The position numbers and the translations under genes were made by a program. The notes beneath the pieces are model-generated. The model saw only the letters and a list, made by a program, of their open reading frames with translations, had not been told where the DNA came from and ran no database searches. This document shows, in pieces, positions 48,335 through 59,219 of a stretch of 64,000 nucleotides of DNA. Source of the DNA: Rhyacophila brunnea (lineage: Eukaryota > Arthropoda > Insecta > Trichoptera > Rhyacophilidae); contig JAGYXB010000018.1 in assembly GCA_022495005.1 (NCBI GenBank), positions 1,798,001 to 1,862,000 on the forward strand. The letters run 5' to 3'. Numbering within the stretch: the stretch's first letter is position 1; each line of letters starts with the position of its first letter.

Positions 48335-50460
48335 ATAATTATTGTCTTGGTATAAAAGTGGCGATAAACAGAGTATTTAATTTAGATTTAAGGACAACAA
48401 AAATTACTATTTGAAATTTATTACAGTTTATTTGAAACCTGTGGACAATTATGTATAAATATTTTGTGACTAGAAAATTTAGCCTTATATTAATAATTAT
48501 TATTAGAAAGTTAACAGTATTATTATAATAGTCTCTTTATTTAACCTTTTTAAATATTATAGTGGGACTACTGCCAAAAAATATTAAGTCTAATCATGTT
48601 AATATGGAGTAAATGCAATTTGAAAATTTAACATTCTTTATAAAATACTAATTTCTAAATATTATAAAGATACATAATTCATTCTTTACTCTAAATACTT
48701 AAATTATCGACTTACTAAACGTTTGGCAGTAACCCTACGTTATATACTACGTATGTATGTACTTAAGAATTTATTGTGTAGTATTTTTTAATCACAAATA
48801 AATTTAAAAAAAATCCAATACACTAAGTTCAAAAGACGCAAAAATATCTGAAAAGATTCACAATATCCTTTAATAGTATGTACGGGATCTGGGCGATTTT
48901 TTCTATCCGCGATATTCGAATAGCATCCTTACGTACTTTTGCCGGCGATGGACAGTGTCGACTTGAATAACACACTTTTTATCAAATCTCATAATGGCGC
49001 GTAAGGTCGGAAATTCTGTGACAACAATGGCCGGTGGGTGCCTCGTCCTTACAAAACGGAAATCCATTCACCGTCAAAACGCTCATTGTATTCTGTTCCT
49101 TTGGCCGTGGTGTGCCAAGAAATATTAGTCGACGGGAGGAAACGTGTAGGGAAAATTAAAAAACTTTGTCGATTTTGTAAGCGGTGTTTAAATAATTTAT
49201 GATTGCATGAATTTTTATAGTGCCATATTATTTAAGGGAAAAAAAAAATGATTTACAAAATAAGCTAAACCAATTTTTATATATTTTATTTATATTTTTT
49301 ATTCAACACTAAATACATATTTGATAAAAGCCACTTTTTAGTCATGAAATACTAAAATAAATTATGAAATAAAATTCCATATATACGTGAATTATTATTT
49401 AGTTATATCAATCGCTATAATATCACAATATCAAATTACATGGTACAGCTACATATTAATTTTGAAATGTTGTTTAAATGCTCTGGCATGGCGGGTCAAC
49501 CAATTAAGTAAGATAAACACACATTGGAAATTTGCTCTAATAGGAAAAATATATATTTGATATTCGGTTTGCTGCATCATACGTAAGACGGAATAGTTCT
49601 GAACTCTCCTTAGATTCATCACTTTCAACTCCTGACTCCTCTGTTTCAGTAAACGAGTACATAGTAAATTTCATATCACTAAAAAAAATGACGAAAATAT
49701 TTTCATTTTTCGCGCCACTTGTCTACCTACACCTTTAACGCACATAACCGAATACTGTTAAATAACAAAAATGGGTACCCCTGAATACCAGTCAATATTT
49801 TAAAGGAAGCATCTGATGATAATCAACCAATCAGAAGATTTGGCGCCTTTTTTTCTGACGCAATAATCAATACGAGAAGGGGTCACAAGGAGCGAAGAGA
49901 GTCTTTACTGGTTACTCTTCAAATTTCATCTCATCACTAAAGACGTCATCGGATTAAGTTAACAACAGTTTCTACAATATTTTAACATGGTTCTTCTCGA
50001 ACGGGAAACCAACTTTGCACGTTCCCTGTTCATCCACTAGAACTTCAGACTACAAACATTTTCGAGTTAAGTAATTTTTATAAACAATAATTACACTGCG
50101 TCCATACCAAACTAACCTTACTAAATTGCATTTTGTTTCAATTCCTTGTAATGAAAAGATTTAATCTGTAAAACATTTGTTTGTATTAAAAAAACGATTT
50201 TAATATGTGCAACCTTTAGTTGTTAAATTAATAAAGTAAAAATTTCAATGTACTCGTTATATAATTTTTATCAATTATTTACTTTTGTGTAATAAAGAAA
50301 CCTTTCTTTGACAAACCTTTAGTGAGTTAAGCGCGGACCATTTTTTCTTACAACTGAGATATTTCTATTAAATTTGTTCTCCGTTGAACTAGTCGGCCAC
50401 TTAAACTTGTCTATTTTCAAAAAATGAATTATTTAAAATGTAAGCTATTATATCCAATCA
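48335..50460. other. non-coding; unexplained GC-richer patch 48890-49150
   Basis: The patch includes TTTGCCGGCGATGGACAGTG and CAATGGCCGGTGGGTGCCTC. I found no frame with motifs and no terminal repeat. The rest is AT-rich. Confidence 0.4.
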
Positions 50461-50468
50461 CCATTATA

Positions 50469-50871
50469 GTGCCTGTACACGTACATGGAATTAATACTGT
50501 CGGCAAATGTGCTTATTTTAAACTGTCATGACAATAACTGTTTACACGTAAAAGTGCTGACTGTCTCTCTAATTTCATTATTCAAAAGTAAGCGAGACGT
50601 GATGTTGTCATTTTATACTACTATCTGACAGGTCGTATTGAAAATAGGTTAAGCTCAAAATGAGTAGTTCGTTTTTTTACCGTCATGTTCGCCCTATCGC
50701 TCTACTGCGCAGGCGCAGATCGAAAGTAATCTTACTTGCGCCAACATCACAATTTGGAATTTTCCAATCTTGTTTGATTTATGCACGCAATCTTGCCAAC
50801 TGCGGGTTAATACATGTTTTCCTATACATTTCCTTACTGTGCACAGTACATCCATGCACGTGTAAACGGAG
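50469..50871. mobile_element. candidate MITE with imperfect inverted ends, TA flanks
   Basis: GTGCCTGTACACGTACATGG at 50469-50488 pairs inversely with CCATGCACGTGTAAACGGAG at 50852-50871 (15 of 21 positions counting one more base). TA lies outside both ends. The interior at 50663-50718 (CGTTTTTTTACCG, GCTCTACTGCGCAGGCGCAG) matches the interior of the MITE at 36760-37107. No coding sequence. TA flanks would suit Tc1/mariner but are weak evidence in AT-rich DNA. Confidence 0.45.
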
Positions 50872-50929
50872 TATTAGTTTTTTTTTTTTTTTTATTCATT
50901 TTTGAATAAATTTCTATATATTGTAGGTA

Positions 50930-51090
50930 ATTGTGTTCAGGCGCAATTATAATGAGCAACAAGGCATAGTAAAATGATTTTATAAGAAATGGATGTTAGC
51001 ACCTTGCTCAACATAATATTATGTTCTCGACTCAAAGCACACATTAAAAAAAATGTGTATTTGCTAAACACAACACTCGAAAAGGAAATA
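50930..51090 (-). mobile_element. worn type B SINE
   Basis: The plus-strand text AAGAAATGGATGTTAGCACC, TTGCTCAACATAATATTATG, AAAAATGTGTATTTGCTAAA and ACACTCGAA follows the inverse order of the type B SINE body and B-box region (compare 26490-26595). The tRNA-like head is essentially gone. Confidence 0.5.
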
Positions 51091-51777
51091 ATGATCAAGA
51101 ATATTAATATTAAACATTGATTGAATATTATTTTAAAGTAACAAGTGGACAAAAAGCTTAACTACAAAATATAAAATTATTTTATTTATTGATACATCCT
51201 TCAGCTTTGCGCAGGAAATCTTCGATGAAGTGCCTACTTGGTATATAAGAAAACTCCGTTCAAAACGATTTCTTCGGAAACCTCTTTCATGTTTGTTCGT
51301 TTACTTGTCAAATAAGTGCGAGGGATTAAATCCCATAAAAGAACGAATCAACAATCTGTTTTCTTCATTATCCTTTATTAACGCGCCCAGGTATTTATAG
51401 TGATAAATACATCAATCACTCTTCTTTCACTAATAATATATTACCAGTATTGCCAGCAGTAATATTATTAATGTAAAAGATTTTGATCAATCCAAATATA
51501 GTCAATTGAATACCAAGTATGCCTCATTTGGACGGCATTCTATGGTGTGAACATAAATTTCAAATCGATTTTATTAGTATGCTATAATATTGTATAATCA
51601 TATAGCAGTGGTAAAGGCCGTATATTAAACGTAGGTATCTTGCGATAGATAACTGAAAAAAAATCATGTGACAGTCATCGGGATCAGATTATGGTGCAAT
51701 ATTCAGTATCAGAATAATATACTAGAATAATACTAGATCAAGTGCAGCTATGCTAAAAGTATGTGAGTCATATCTCT

Positions 51778-51817
51778 AACTCGTTCCAGCCAGTTTTTGA
51801 ACTGGCTGGAACGAGTT
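51778..51817. repeat. perfect 18-bp hairpin with 4-base loop
   Basis: AACTCGTTCCAGCCAGTT, loop TTTG, then AACTGGCTGGAACGAGTT. The stem is perfect and GC-richer than the surroundings. It lacks a clear U-run or box elements, so neither a small RNA gene nor a transposon end can be assigned. Confidence 0.8.
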
Positions 51818-51982
51818 TGCTAGACTTTTAGTTTTACCCATAACATTCAAAATATGTTCTATCTATAATATAGTTATGGATTACCTAATAAGTTACACAT
51901 AATATACTCTATCATAGGAAAAGATTCAGGACTTATTTGATGGTAATTATTCCTGATTTCAGTTAGTATTAACCATATAAAT

Positions 51983-52645
51983 AAGCTAATACTATCGACC
52001 GAGTGTAATTATTGATGGAATTTGATTTTAAATTATTCTAGTATTGATGTATCAGCCGAATCTTAGGGATACATTGGTACGACAGCGTTACAAACACCCG
52101 AGTACGTGAGCAGACACAACAGCCTTCGGTGATTGAAGTTATCATGAAGAGACTCTGTGCGTGGCTGGGACTCACCCTACAGCGGTGCTATAAGAGCGAC
52201 CTACGTGCTGCAGGTCTGACATGGCGGAAGGCGCAAGAGTTGGCAATGGACCGAGGGAAGTGGCGCCAACTTGTGCTTGCCTTATGCCCCAATGTTGGGT
52301 CGTGACAGGGTGGAAGAAAAAGAAGAAGTATTAGAATTAAATAATTCTAGAATTGATTGTATTATTAGTGATTACGTTAAAATTAACAAATTCACTGCTG
52401 ACCAGTTAATTACTAATTAATTAGGTACCACATTTATAATCATGCTAATAGTATATAATGGCCACGCGCCTATCGCGTCTTTAGCGGTGAAAGACTTAAC
52501 TGTATTCGTTGTCAGTGTATACTTACCATTTGGTGAGTGCATTATAGTTCCTGAAGATGCCGAAAGATAAAACCCAGGCCGCAAAACTACTTAAATGGAA
52601 TAGTACATTACTTAAATCCATTAGAATATAAATCGGTACTTATTG
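51983..52645 (-). mobile_element. decayed Penelope-like inverted pair, interrupted by a LINE fragment
   Basis: The left part (51985-52035: AATACTATCGACCGAGTGTA, GATGGAATTTGATTTTAAAT) is the inverse of the 3' tail of the PLE at 59010-59055. The right part (52455-52645: GTTGTCAGTGTATACTTACC, TTTGGTGAGTGCATTATAGT, CCTGAAGATGCCGAAAGATA, CTTAAATGGAATAGTAC, AATCCATTAGAAT) parallels 58885-59013 in direct orientation. The hammerhead-like core survives as CTGAAGA (52551-52557) but the second core GAAA reads AAAA. The middle is worn and split by 52050-52336. No coding sequence remains. Confidence 0.6.
52050..52336 (+). pseudogene. LINE 3' fragment with internal deletion, nested in the PLE relic
   Basis: It matches 18375-18735 closely: GCCGAATCTTAGGGATACAT, ACCCGAGTACGTGAGCAGAC, AACAGCCTTCGGTGATTGAA, then a deletion of about 90 bp, then CTACGTGCTGCAGGTCTGAC, ATGGCGGAAGGCGCAAGAGT and a GAAGAAAAAGAAGAAG tail. 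Both flanks carry AAATTATTCTAGTATTGATG-like sequence (about 52027-52047 and 52337-52358), an imperfect target-site duplication of about 20 bp. Encoded protein is the RT C-terminus (RAAGLTWRKAQELAMDRGKW) in a broken frame. Confidence 0.8.
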
Positions 52646-53037
52646 CTTTACGGTAATATACGACATGTGTTTTGCTCGAAGTACAAACTTTATTAACAAG
52701 TATGATTACCAACATTTTCGTTTGAGTAGTACAATGTAACATTATAATAATATTGTTAATACACTTATTTTATTTTGTAGTAGAAAAGGAGCTATGTAAT
52801 ATGAGAAAAGGATAGTTAGTAAAACACTAAGTTATGATTGAGTAGGGGGGCAAATATTTTTATGGTAACAATTCTTAGCTATTACATATTAATATAGTTT
52901 GTAGAGGTCTTATACCCAACTCTAAAAACTGACATATATTATTATCTATGCTCTAAAAATGAGCATAGAAAAAAGCAGACAGTAACGTCAGAATTTGTTA
53001 GAACTGCAATATATAGATACTAATATATTGATACTTG

Positions 53038-53215
53038 GCGGCTCTCGTGGTGCAGTGCGTAAGGCGCTTGCCTTCCACCCGAGAGTTCCTGGGTTCAATT
53101 TCCGGTCAGGACACACAATATTTATGTGTTTTTCTCAAAGCCTGGGAGTTTGTGGTTGTTCAAAATTACTAACCACCACCTTGTACGAAAAAACAAGGAC
53201 GTTATTAATAATTAT
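53038..53215 (+). mobile_element. tRNA-derived SINE, type A
   Basis: Head GGCGGCTCTCGTGGTGCAGT, GCGTAAGGCGCTTGCC, B box GGGTTCAATTTCC (two changes from GGTTCGATTCC), body CTCAAAGCCTGGGAGTTTGT, CACCTTGTACGAAAAAACAA, and a TTATTAATAATTATT tail. It is closest to the copy at 24394-24589. Confidence 0.8.
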
Positions 53216-53219
53216 TCTA

Positions 53220-54515
53220 AATATATATATATACTTACGACTCTTACGAGACACATGTCCGTTCTTAAATGTAAAAGTAAAAAGATTGTATCATTATAAA
53301 CTTGTACAAAATTATTATGTTCACAATAGGCGTTTAGAAAGTCCTTGGTATGGATTTTGGGTATAACCTCATCAAAATATTAGCATTTTTTCCAGTACCG
53401 TATTATACTGGTTTTATTACTATAATTTTTATATATCCTATCGTGTGAATATTTACTAGAAGTGTAAAGTAATTGTGCATTATACAAAATACAAATCATC
53501 AAAAATGCCCGGGCGTGTTTCTTTAAAGTCCCACTAAATATAATATCTCTACACACATAATTGAATGCAGGCTATCTGAACATATTATATTAGCGGTGTT
53601 GCAGTTGATACAACATAACAACTACACCCTCAATAAGTTTTATCTTTATTTATAATGTAATAACTAAACTAACTTTTATCTTTATAGAGGATATTTAAAA
53701 ATTCATTAATACGTAAGTGTTAGTCGCCCACATTGGATAAGCTAAGTGTAACTTCGCCTTTTCTTCGTAAGATAACAGTAGACTATAAAATTCTCTCTAA
53801 TTTCCTTATTTCTACAAAGTCATACACGTCAAGTCCATTCTAAAATATCATGTTATGATTATATTGAGTATTCTATGAATAATTACCAATTATCTGGATG
53901 TGATCCAAATAGAAATTTCCAAATAAGATCCTACTAATAATAACTCCCAAGAAAAACGAACACGATAATAAAATAAATGATGTTTAAGTCACTCTCACAA
54001 AGTACTTTAGTTTCAACAATAATTAAAAAGCCTATCATGTTAATTTAAATTTTGTAAACAGGATAACAATTTAATTAATAATCTTGGAAAGTCTAATAAG
54101 AAAACCTCCTTTATTAACAGAATCTTGACACGTCGATCGTAAAATTACTAGAAAATATAATTTACTGAAGTAGTTTCTCAAACCGGATCTTATTCTTAAG
54201 AAGTTTGTAAAGATAGAAGTTTTCGAAAATTTGCCAAATCTAATGAGGGATTATAATTCAATTATGTGCAAAGTATTTTTACAAACTTTAAAGGGGTTCA
54301 AAATTATAATATAAATTATATTTACTCTACTGGTTGGCTTACATTTGATATCTATTTTGAATGTTACACAATTAATTATCAAGATCATACGTCCTAATAA
54401 GTACAAGCAACCGTACAAATAAAATAATTACTATAATTATATTAACGCCACGCACCCAGTTCAGCTTTTGTGGTGTATTCTTAGGATTGCTAGGATCCTT
54501 CTGTGGAATATTCTT
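53220..54515. other. AT-rich non-coding stretch, nothing recognised
   Basis: No homologous blocks or boxes found. Confidence 0.45.
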
Positions 54516-54518
54516 ACA

Positions 54519-55061
54519 CCACCTTATTCTTAGGTCAATAATTATTATAAAGCAATCAATATTCGTAGAATGTTTATCACACTTGAATGCTCAAAGACAT
54601 AGCTTATAATTAGTATTTTTAGAATTATCTTCATATGTGTGAAATTTGCCCATTTTTTGAATAATAAAATGCCTTATTCTTGTTAAATTTGGGATCACAG
54701 AGATTATCAATATAATTTTTTATCGTAAATATTTCACTATATTAATGTCGACATAAATTATACTAATGGTTTTATAAATGCGTTTAAAAATTATTAAATT
54801 TAAAAAATAACACCACTGCACATGCATATGTACTGAAATATAACTATATTCTAAAACATTAGAGCAAGAGGTTTAAAAGAATACTATTTTATGTAATAAA
54901 AATACTCTATGCAGTCATCAAATGTTTAAAATAAATATATGGGATAATAAGGCTTCAAAATTATGTAAATAAATTATCTACAACGTTTAAGAAATGTCCA
55001 GGATTGAGCTTTGAAAATGCAATAAAAGCTCCATTTTGACCTACGCTGAGCATGTCCGCCC
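54519..55061. mobile_element. TTAA-site transposon, left-truncated copy
   Basis: It parallels 27354-27888 throughout: ACCTTATTCTTAGGTCAATA, AGACATAGCTTATAAT, CCATTTTTTGAATAATAAAA, CTATATTCTAAAACATTAGA, and the end AAGCTCCATTTTGACCTACG, CTGAGCATGTCCGCCC, followed by TTAA at 55062-55065. The left arm is absent, so it cannot be mobilised on its own. Confidence 0.8.
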
Positions 55062-55069
55062 TTAAACAA

Positions 55070-56730
55070 TACATATTAGACCTTCAGATGGTGGATGTTT
55101 TATTGACTTTATATTGTTTTAAATATACGGTATAAAAATTGGAAACACTACATGCCCAATATATTATTATTTTACTACATAAAAGATTTATTCTTCTCCT
55201 CAACTTCATCGTGAGGATCGTAAACCAGATGATTAATAATTGATCATCTAATAGCCTTTTCCACGACTTGGCCTTATACTTCTAGACATTGAGCGGTACC
55301 CCCAGTTTTTGTCAGTGTAAAACCAGTGGCATTCTTGGTTGGGTCAGTCCATTTGGAGGCAGTTCATTCTTGCCCCCTCTAACCTTTGACTTAACATTAT
55401 ATGAAAAGACACAAATGATTAAAAAAATCAGCAAAGGTAAACGTTTGGAAATCAAGAAGATTGTAAGTATGTGCTTTGAGCTTTACTTTTAAAAAGCATC
55501 TAGCCTCTATGTTTATCTTTCCTTTACCATCCTAGTCTCAGAAGTATACAAATATGTATTCATCGGGAATACAATTAATAGATCCTACTGGCTGCATTTA
55601 AGTTGTTTTGGTTATATTTTTGCTCTGCTCACTTTGATGTTAATCTCTTATGCGCCTTTTTTACCACGTTTTTCTTAGCTCGTAATCTTGCTTGTTCGGT
55701 GGTTGTTTATCCAGTACAAATCTTGCAATATATTTTTACCTAACTTCCCGACTAGTTTTTAAACTTTTAGAATATATCAGAACACGATACCAATGCATTA
55801 TTTTAATACTTTTAGCCATCTTTAAGTAGAATTTAATTCATTTTCAGTTAATTCTGTTTTGTATGAAAAGTTATTTTGGAAGAAACCCGTAATCCAATCC
55901 ACTATTATTGGTTACTAAGGCGGTGGTCCTAGAAACTCAATAATTAATATATAGTGCGTTACTATGGAAATCAAAATAACATTTCAGTATTCTATATTTG
56001 TTTGTTGCAAAAAAGCAAAAAAATGATTTGTTGACAATTGCCTTATTTGTCCTAAATTATTAATACATAGAATTGTCAAGTTTATATGATTCAATAGAAA
56101 ATTCAAAAACGTAGAATATAATAAGTAATTTTTATCTTGTAATCGTTATTTGATATTATGCTCTGTTCGAAGAAAAATATTTGTTGACCATCTCAATATC
56201 ACACCTACTAAACCAAATAACACTAAAGTATTTTTTTAAACAACTGAAATTACAAGATTAACATCAGGTAATTTTTAACACTTGCCATGTGACCCAATAT
56301 CAGTTGTAAATAGTGAAATAGCAGTTAGTAGTAGGTTTTAAAAGAATATCGTTACCCAAAAGCAACAGTAGGATAGGTAAAAAATACTAGTTTTGATATA
56401 ATTGAATATAAATGTTTGTGCCACCTAATAATCAATAAAAATAGTTAAATATATGTTTATTTTGTTTTATGTGTAGTTTAATGGATGATAATGATGGAAT
56501 TTTTTAAATAGTTACATTGTTACTTTGAAGTTACAAAACAATTTTAATAAATATGTATCAGTGGCATTTTTATTATAAACAGGGTAGGTAGCACAATTTA
56601 AAATAAAATATCAGTAATTTTTCATTAAATTAGCAGAGCTTTCAGCAATCAATAATTAGCATAATTATCTCAAAATCGACTTAATCACTTTATCTTATTG
56701 TTGCTTTCAGGTAGGTAGTGATTTATGTAA
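55070..56730. other. AT-rich non-coding stretch, nothing recognised
   Basis: The plus-strand frame 55289-55492 has no known motif. No repeats matched. Confidence 0.4.
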
Positions 56731-56737
56731 CGTCACT

Positions 56738-56805
56738 TTATCGGAAATCGAACCTAGAACTCTGAGTGATAAGCCAGTGCCTTACACATATGACTACGCA
56801 AATTT
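56738..56805 (-). mobile_element. tRNA-like SINE head, worn
   Basis: On the minus strand: GTAAGGCACTGGCTTATCAC, TCAGAGTTCTAGGTTCGATT, TCCG. This has the GTAAGGCxCTxGC and GGTTCGATTTCC spacing of the type A head, but no body follows. Confidence 0.45.
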
Positions 56806-57904
56806 TATTATGGCATTTAATATAGTCACTAGTTAATAAAAAAATGGAGAATATCTAAGATATGATGAGCTGAATGCAAAAATGAAAATTTGATGAGAAA
56901 TCTTGATAACTGAAATAGTTACGAATGACATGAATAAATTATTTGTTGTAGAAGAAGGTGAATACTTTCCTGAAAGATGTGATGTTCAAATATTACTGAC
57001 CACTACTAAGATGAAAGTGATATAGTTTAATATGGTTATTAGTTAGGTACATAAAAATATATCATATTGATTTTTTGAAAATTGAAAATAGTTTTACCCA
57101 AAGAGTCGATTTGGAATTCCGAATAAATTGATCGCTTTGTCAAAGCAAATCTGTTATATTATTTTCATAAATAATAAGCCATTTGAAGAGAGACAAAAAT
57201 GACAGGCAGACTGAGCTGTCAATTTTAGATGTGGATAACGGAATTGACATTTATGTAACAATTTGACATGCGCTCATCGTTGCTGTCAAGCTAGCATTTT
57301 TTTATACAAGAGGGTTCACAAAAAAAAATATATCAAAAGAATGTTTGCATAAGCAGTGTGATAATGTTTTTTTATGTCTAGTATAATATATTATAATACG
57401 TTAATAAATTCTCAAAATCATTTACTTTAGTATTGAAGCAATGTAGTAATAGGCTTAATAGTAAGGTTTCTATTTATAACGTCGAGAGTCTCGGATTGGA
57501 GTCTTAGGTATAGCACAATACTTCACATTTTGATTTTAAATGTATTTTTATACCTGTCCCAGATCGATTTCTTGTAAAAGAATACATTAAAAAACCTATT
57601 TATGAGGCGGCAAAGATTCAAGTAAAGTATATTACAATACAAACGAGAAAAATAAATAAAAATAGTTTTAAGTGGGATAATAATAATTGTCTATAGTATG
57701 ATTGCAAAATGAAAAATTTCGTTAAATACATGTTTTGTTCCAAAGACAACTTACTGTTATACTATAATAGAGATCGCTACTTACACAGTAATCTTATTAG
57801 ATTTTTGAAGTTATACTTCTTTTGGCGCATTTAGGAAATCATATCAGAGTGTATTTGGCGTGTGACATGTAACACATAATTTATTTTTTCACACAAAAAA
57901 AAAT

Positions 57905-57975
57905 GCACTCGATTGGATTCGAACCACCGATTGTTCGGTTATCAGCCGAGCGATATGATAGCATATAATCACAGC
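57905..57975 (-). mobile_element. tRNA-like head (Ile-like loop) inside copy 2 of the DNA transposon
   Basis: On the minus strand: ATATCGCTCGGCTGATAACC then GAACAATCGGTGGTTCGAAT and CCAATCGAGTGC. The loop CTGATAA between CGG and CCG looks like an anticodon arm and GGTTCGAATCC is a perfect B box. The acceptor stem does not close and a T/A-rich tail follows, so I read it as a SINE head, not a tRNA gene. Confidence 0.5.
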
Positions 57976-58202
57976 GTATGATACTGCAATCGTGACGATT
58001 ATAAAGTATAATATTATAGTTTAGAATTGTTCCGTTGCCTAGGCAGCGAATTTATTATTGTCAACCATTTGCAAATTTCTTACGTAAACAAACGATTAAA
58101 CGTTAGACAGTTGCTACTTTAAAAAAACAACGAAAAATTATTATATAATTTAGTAATATAAATTCTAATGGATTCAAGCTCTGTACTATTCCATTTAAGT
58201 CG

Positions 58203-58246
58203 TTTTTTGCGACCCGGGTTTCGCCTTTCGGCATCTTCAGGCGTCG
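58203..58246 (-). ncRNA. hammerhead ribozyme-like motif, left arm
   Basis: On the minus strand the core CTGAAGA (58240-58234) is followed by a GCC-GAAA-GGC stem-loop II, core GAAA (58222-58219), and ACCCGGGT (58219-58212) then C as the cleavage-site base. It is the exact inverse of the right-arm motif. Confidence 0.6.
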
Positions 58247-58925
58247 TGTACACTCACCAAAGGCAAACACACACTGACAACGAACACCCTTAACTCTACC
58301 TTATATAGTAAAACAATACAATAAAGTAGGTAAAAACTCCATTACCTACCTATTTAGTCAGAAATTACAACAAAAAGTACAATAAACAAATTATGAATAG
58401 CTGAAGTGTCAGTAAAAAACCCAATTAGTAAAAACCCTATCTTATTAATAACAATACACTGGACAGCATATTATTATAATAAATCGTCAAACCTAATAAT
58501 AGGTCAAAATTCTTTATAACAATAAAAAATACTACACTCAAGAGGTGTAAATCGTCAATTCTAAGAAAAATAATTAATCGAGTTAACTAATGTTAACTAA
58601 TTATTTTCTTAGAATTGACGATTTACACCTATTGAGTGTAGTATTTTTTATTGTTATAAAGAATTTTGACCTATTATTAGGTTTGACGATTTATTATAAT
58701 AATATGCTGTCCAGTGTATTGTTATTAATAAGATAAGGTTTTTACTAATTGGGTTTTTTACTGACACTTCAGCTATTCATAATTTGTTTATTGTACTTTT
58801 TGTTGTAATTTCTGACTAAATAGGTAGGTAATGGAGTTTTTACCTACTTTATTGTATTGTTTTACTATATAAGGTAGAGTTAAGGGTGTTCGTGTCAGTG
58901 TGTGTTTGCCTTTGGTGAGTGTACA

Positions 58926-58971
58926 CGACGCCTGAAGATGCCGAAAGGCGAAACCCGGGTCGCAAAAAACG
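58926..58971 (+). ncRNA. hammerhead ribozyme-like motif, right arm
   Basis: CTGAAGA at 58932-58938 fits the conserved CUGANGA. Stem II is GCC with loop GAAA and GGC. The second core GAAA is 58950-58953. Stem III would be ACCC/GGGT (58953-58960) with no loop, so it can only form between two RNA copies; the unpaired C at 58961 is the expected cleavage position. Stem I starts with GC (58930-58931) pairing GC (58962-58963), followed by an internal loop and a further CG/CG pair. All invariant core bases are present. Short stem III and dimeric action are known for hammerheads of Penelope-like elements; activity here is inferred. Confidence 0.6.
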
Positions 58972-59219
58972 ACTTAAATGGAATAGTACAGAGCTTGAAT
59001 CCATTAGAATTTAAATTCAAATTCCATCAAGTACCTTCGGTCGAAAGTATTAATATTAGTAATATAAGTTAAAGTAAATAAAAATAAACCAACGGCGTTC
59101 CATTAAGCGGTCCCTTTTCTTGAGTGTGTAATATAACAAGATAATTCAGAGCTAGTCAAAGAATCTAGTTTATCACAAGTTTTGTTTTTGTTTTGTTACG
59201 CCAAAGAAGTATAACTTAT

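Larger units (their letters stand above)
58162..59055 (+). mobile_element. Penelope-like element reduced to two inverted terminal units, 12-bp target duplication
   Basis: The left arm (58162-58577) and right arm (58598-59013) are inverse copies of about 415 bp that differ at only a few positions (one substitution near 58558, one near 58438, one 1-base indel near 58285), separated by a 20-base spacer containing GTTAAC twice. The right arm continues into a 42-base tail (59014-59055), so the right side is the 3' end. TTAGTAATATAA flanks it at 58150-58161 and 59056-59067. Each arm holds a hammerhead-like motif near its outer end. No coding sequence remains. Inverted terminal units and hammerhead motifs are established features of Penelope-like elements; the assignment rests on those plus the tail shared with the GIY-YIG-bearing element at 60956. 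Confidence 0.75.
57803..59219. mobile_element. GAAGTTATAC-type DNA transposon, copy 2, interrupted by a Penelope-like element
   Basis: The left end ATTTTTGAAGTTATACTTCT then TTTGGCG (57801-57827) and the right end CGCCAAAGAAGTATAACTT (59199-59217) are inverted repeats. Relative to copy 1 at 5518-6150 it lies in inverse orientation: 58023-58063 matches 5982-6030, 58121-58150 matches 5941-5966, and 59068-59120 matches 5868-5925. Without the PLE and one 12-bp duplication it would be about 511 bp. A tRNA-like head at 57905-57975 lies inside it and is absent from copy 1. Confidence 0.7.

Noticed and set aside
55289..55492. 67-codon plus-strand frame as a small gene
   Set aside because: No motif, no start context or neighbours, and composition typical of the surrounding non-coding DNA.
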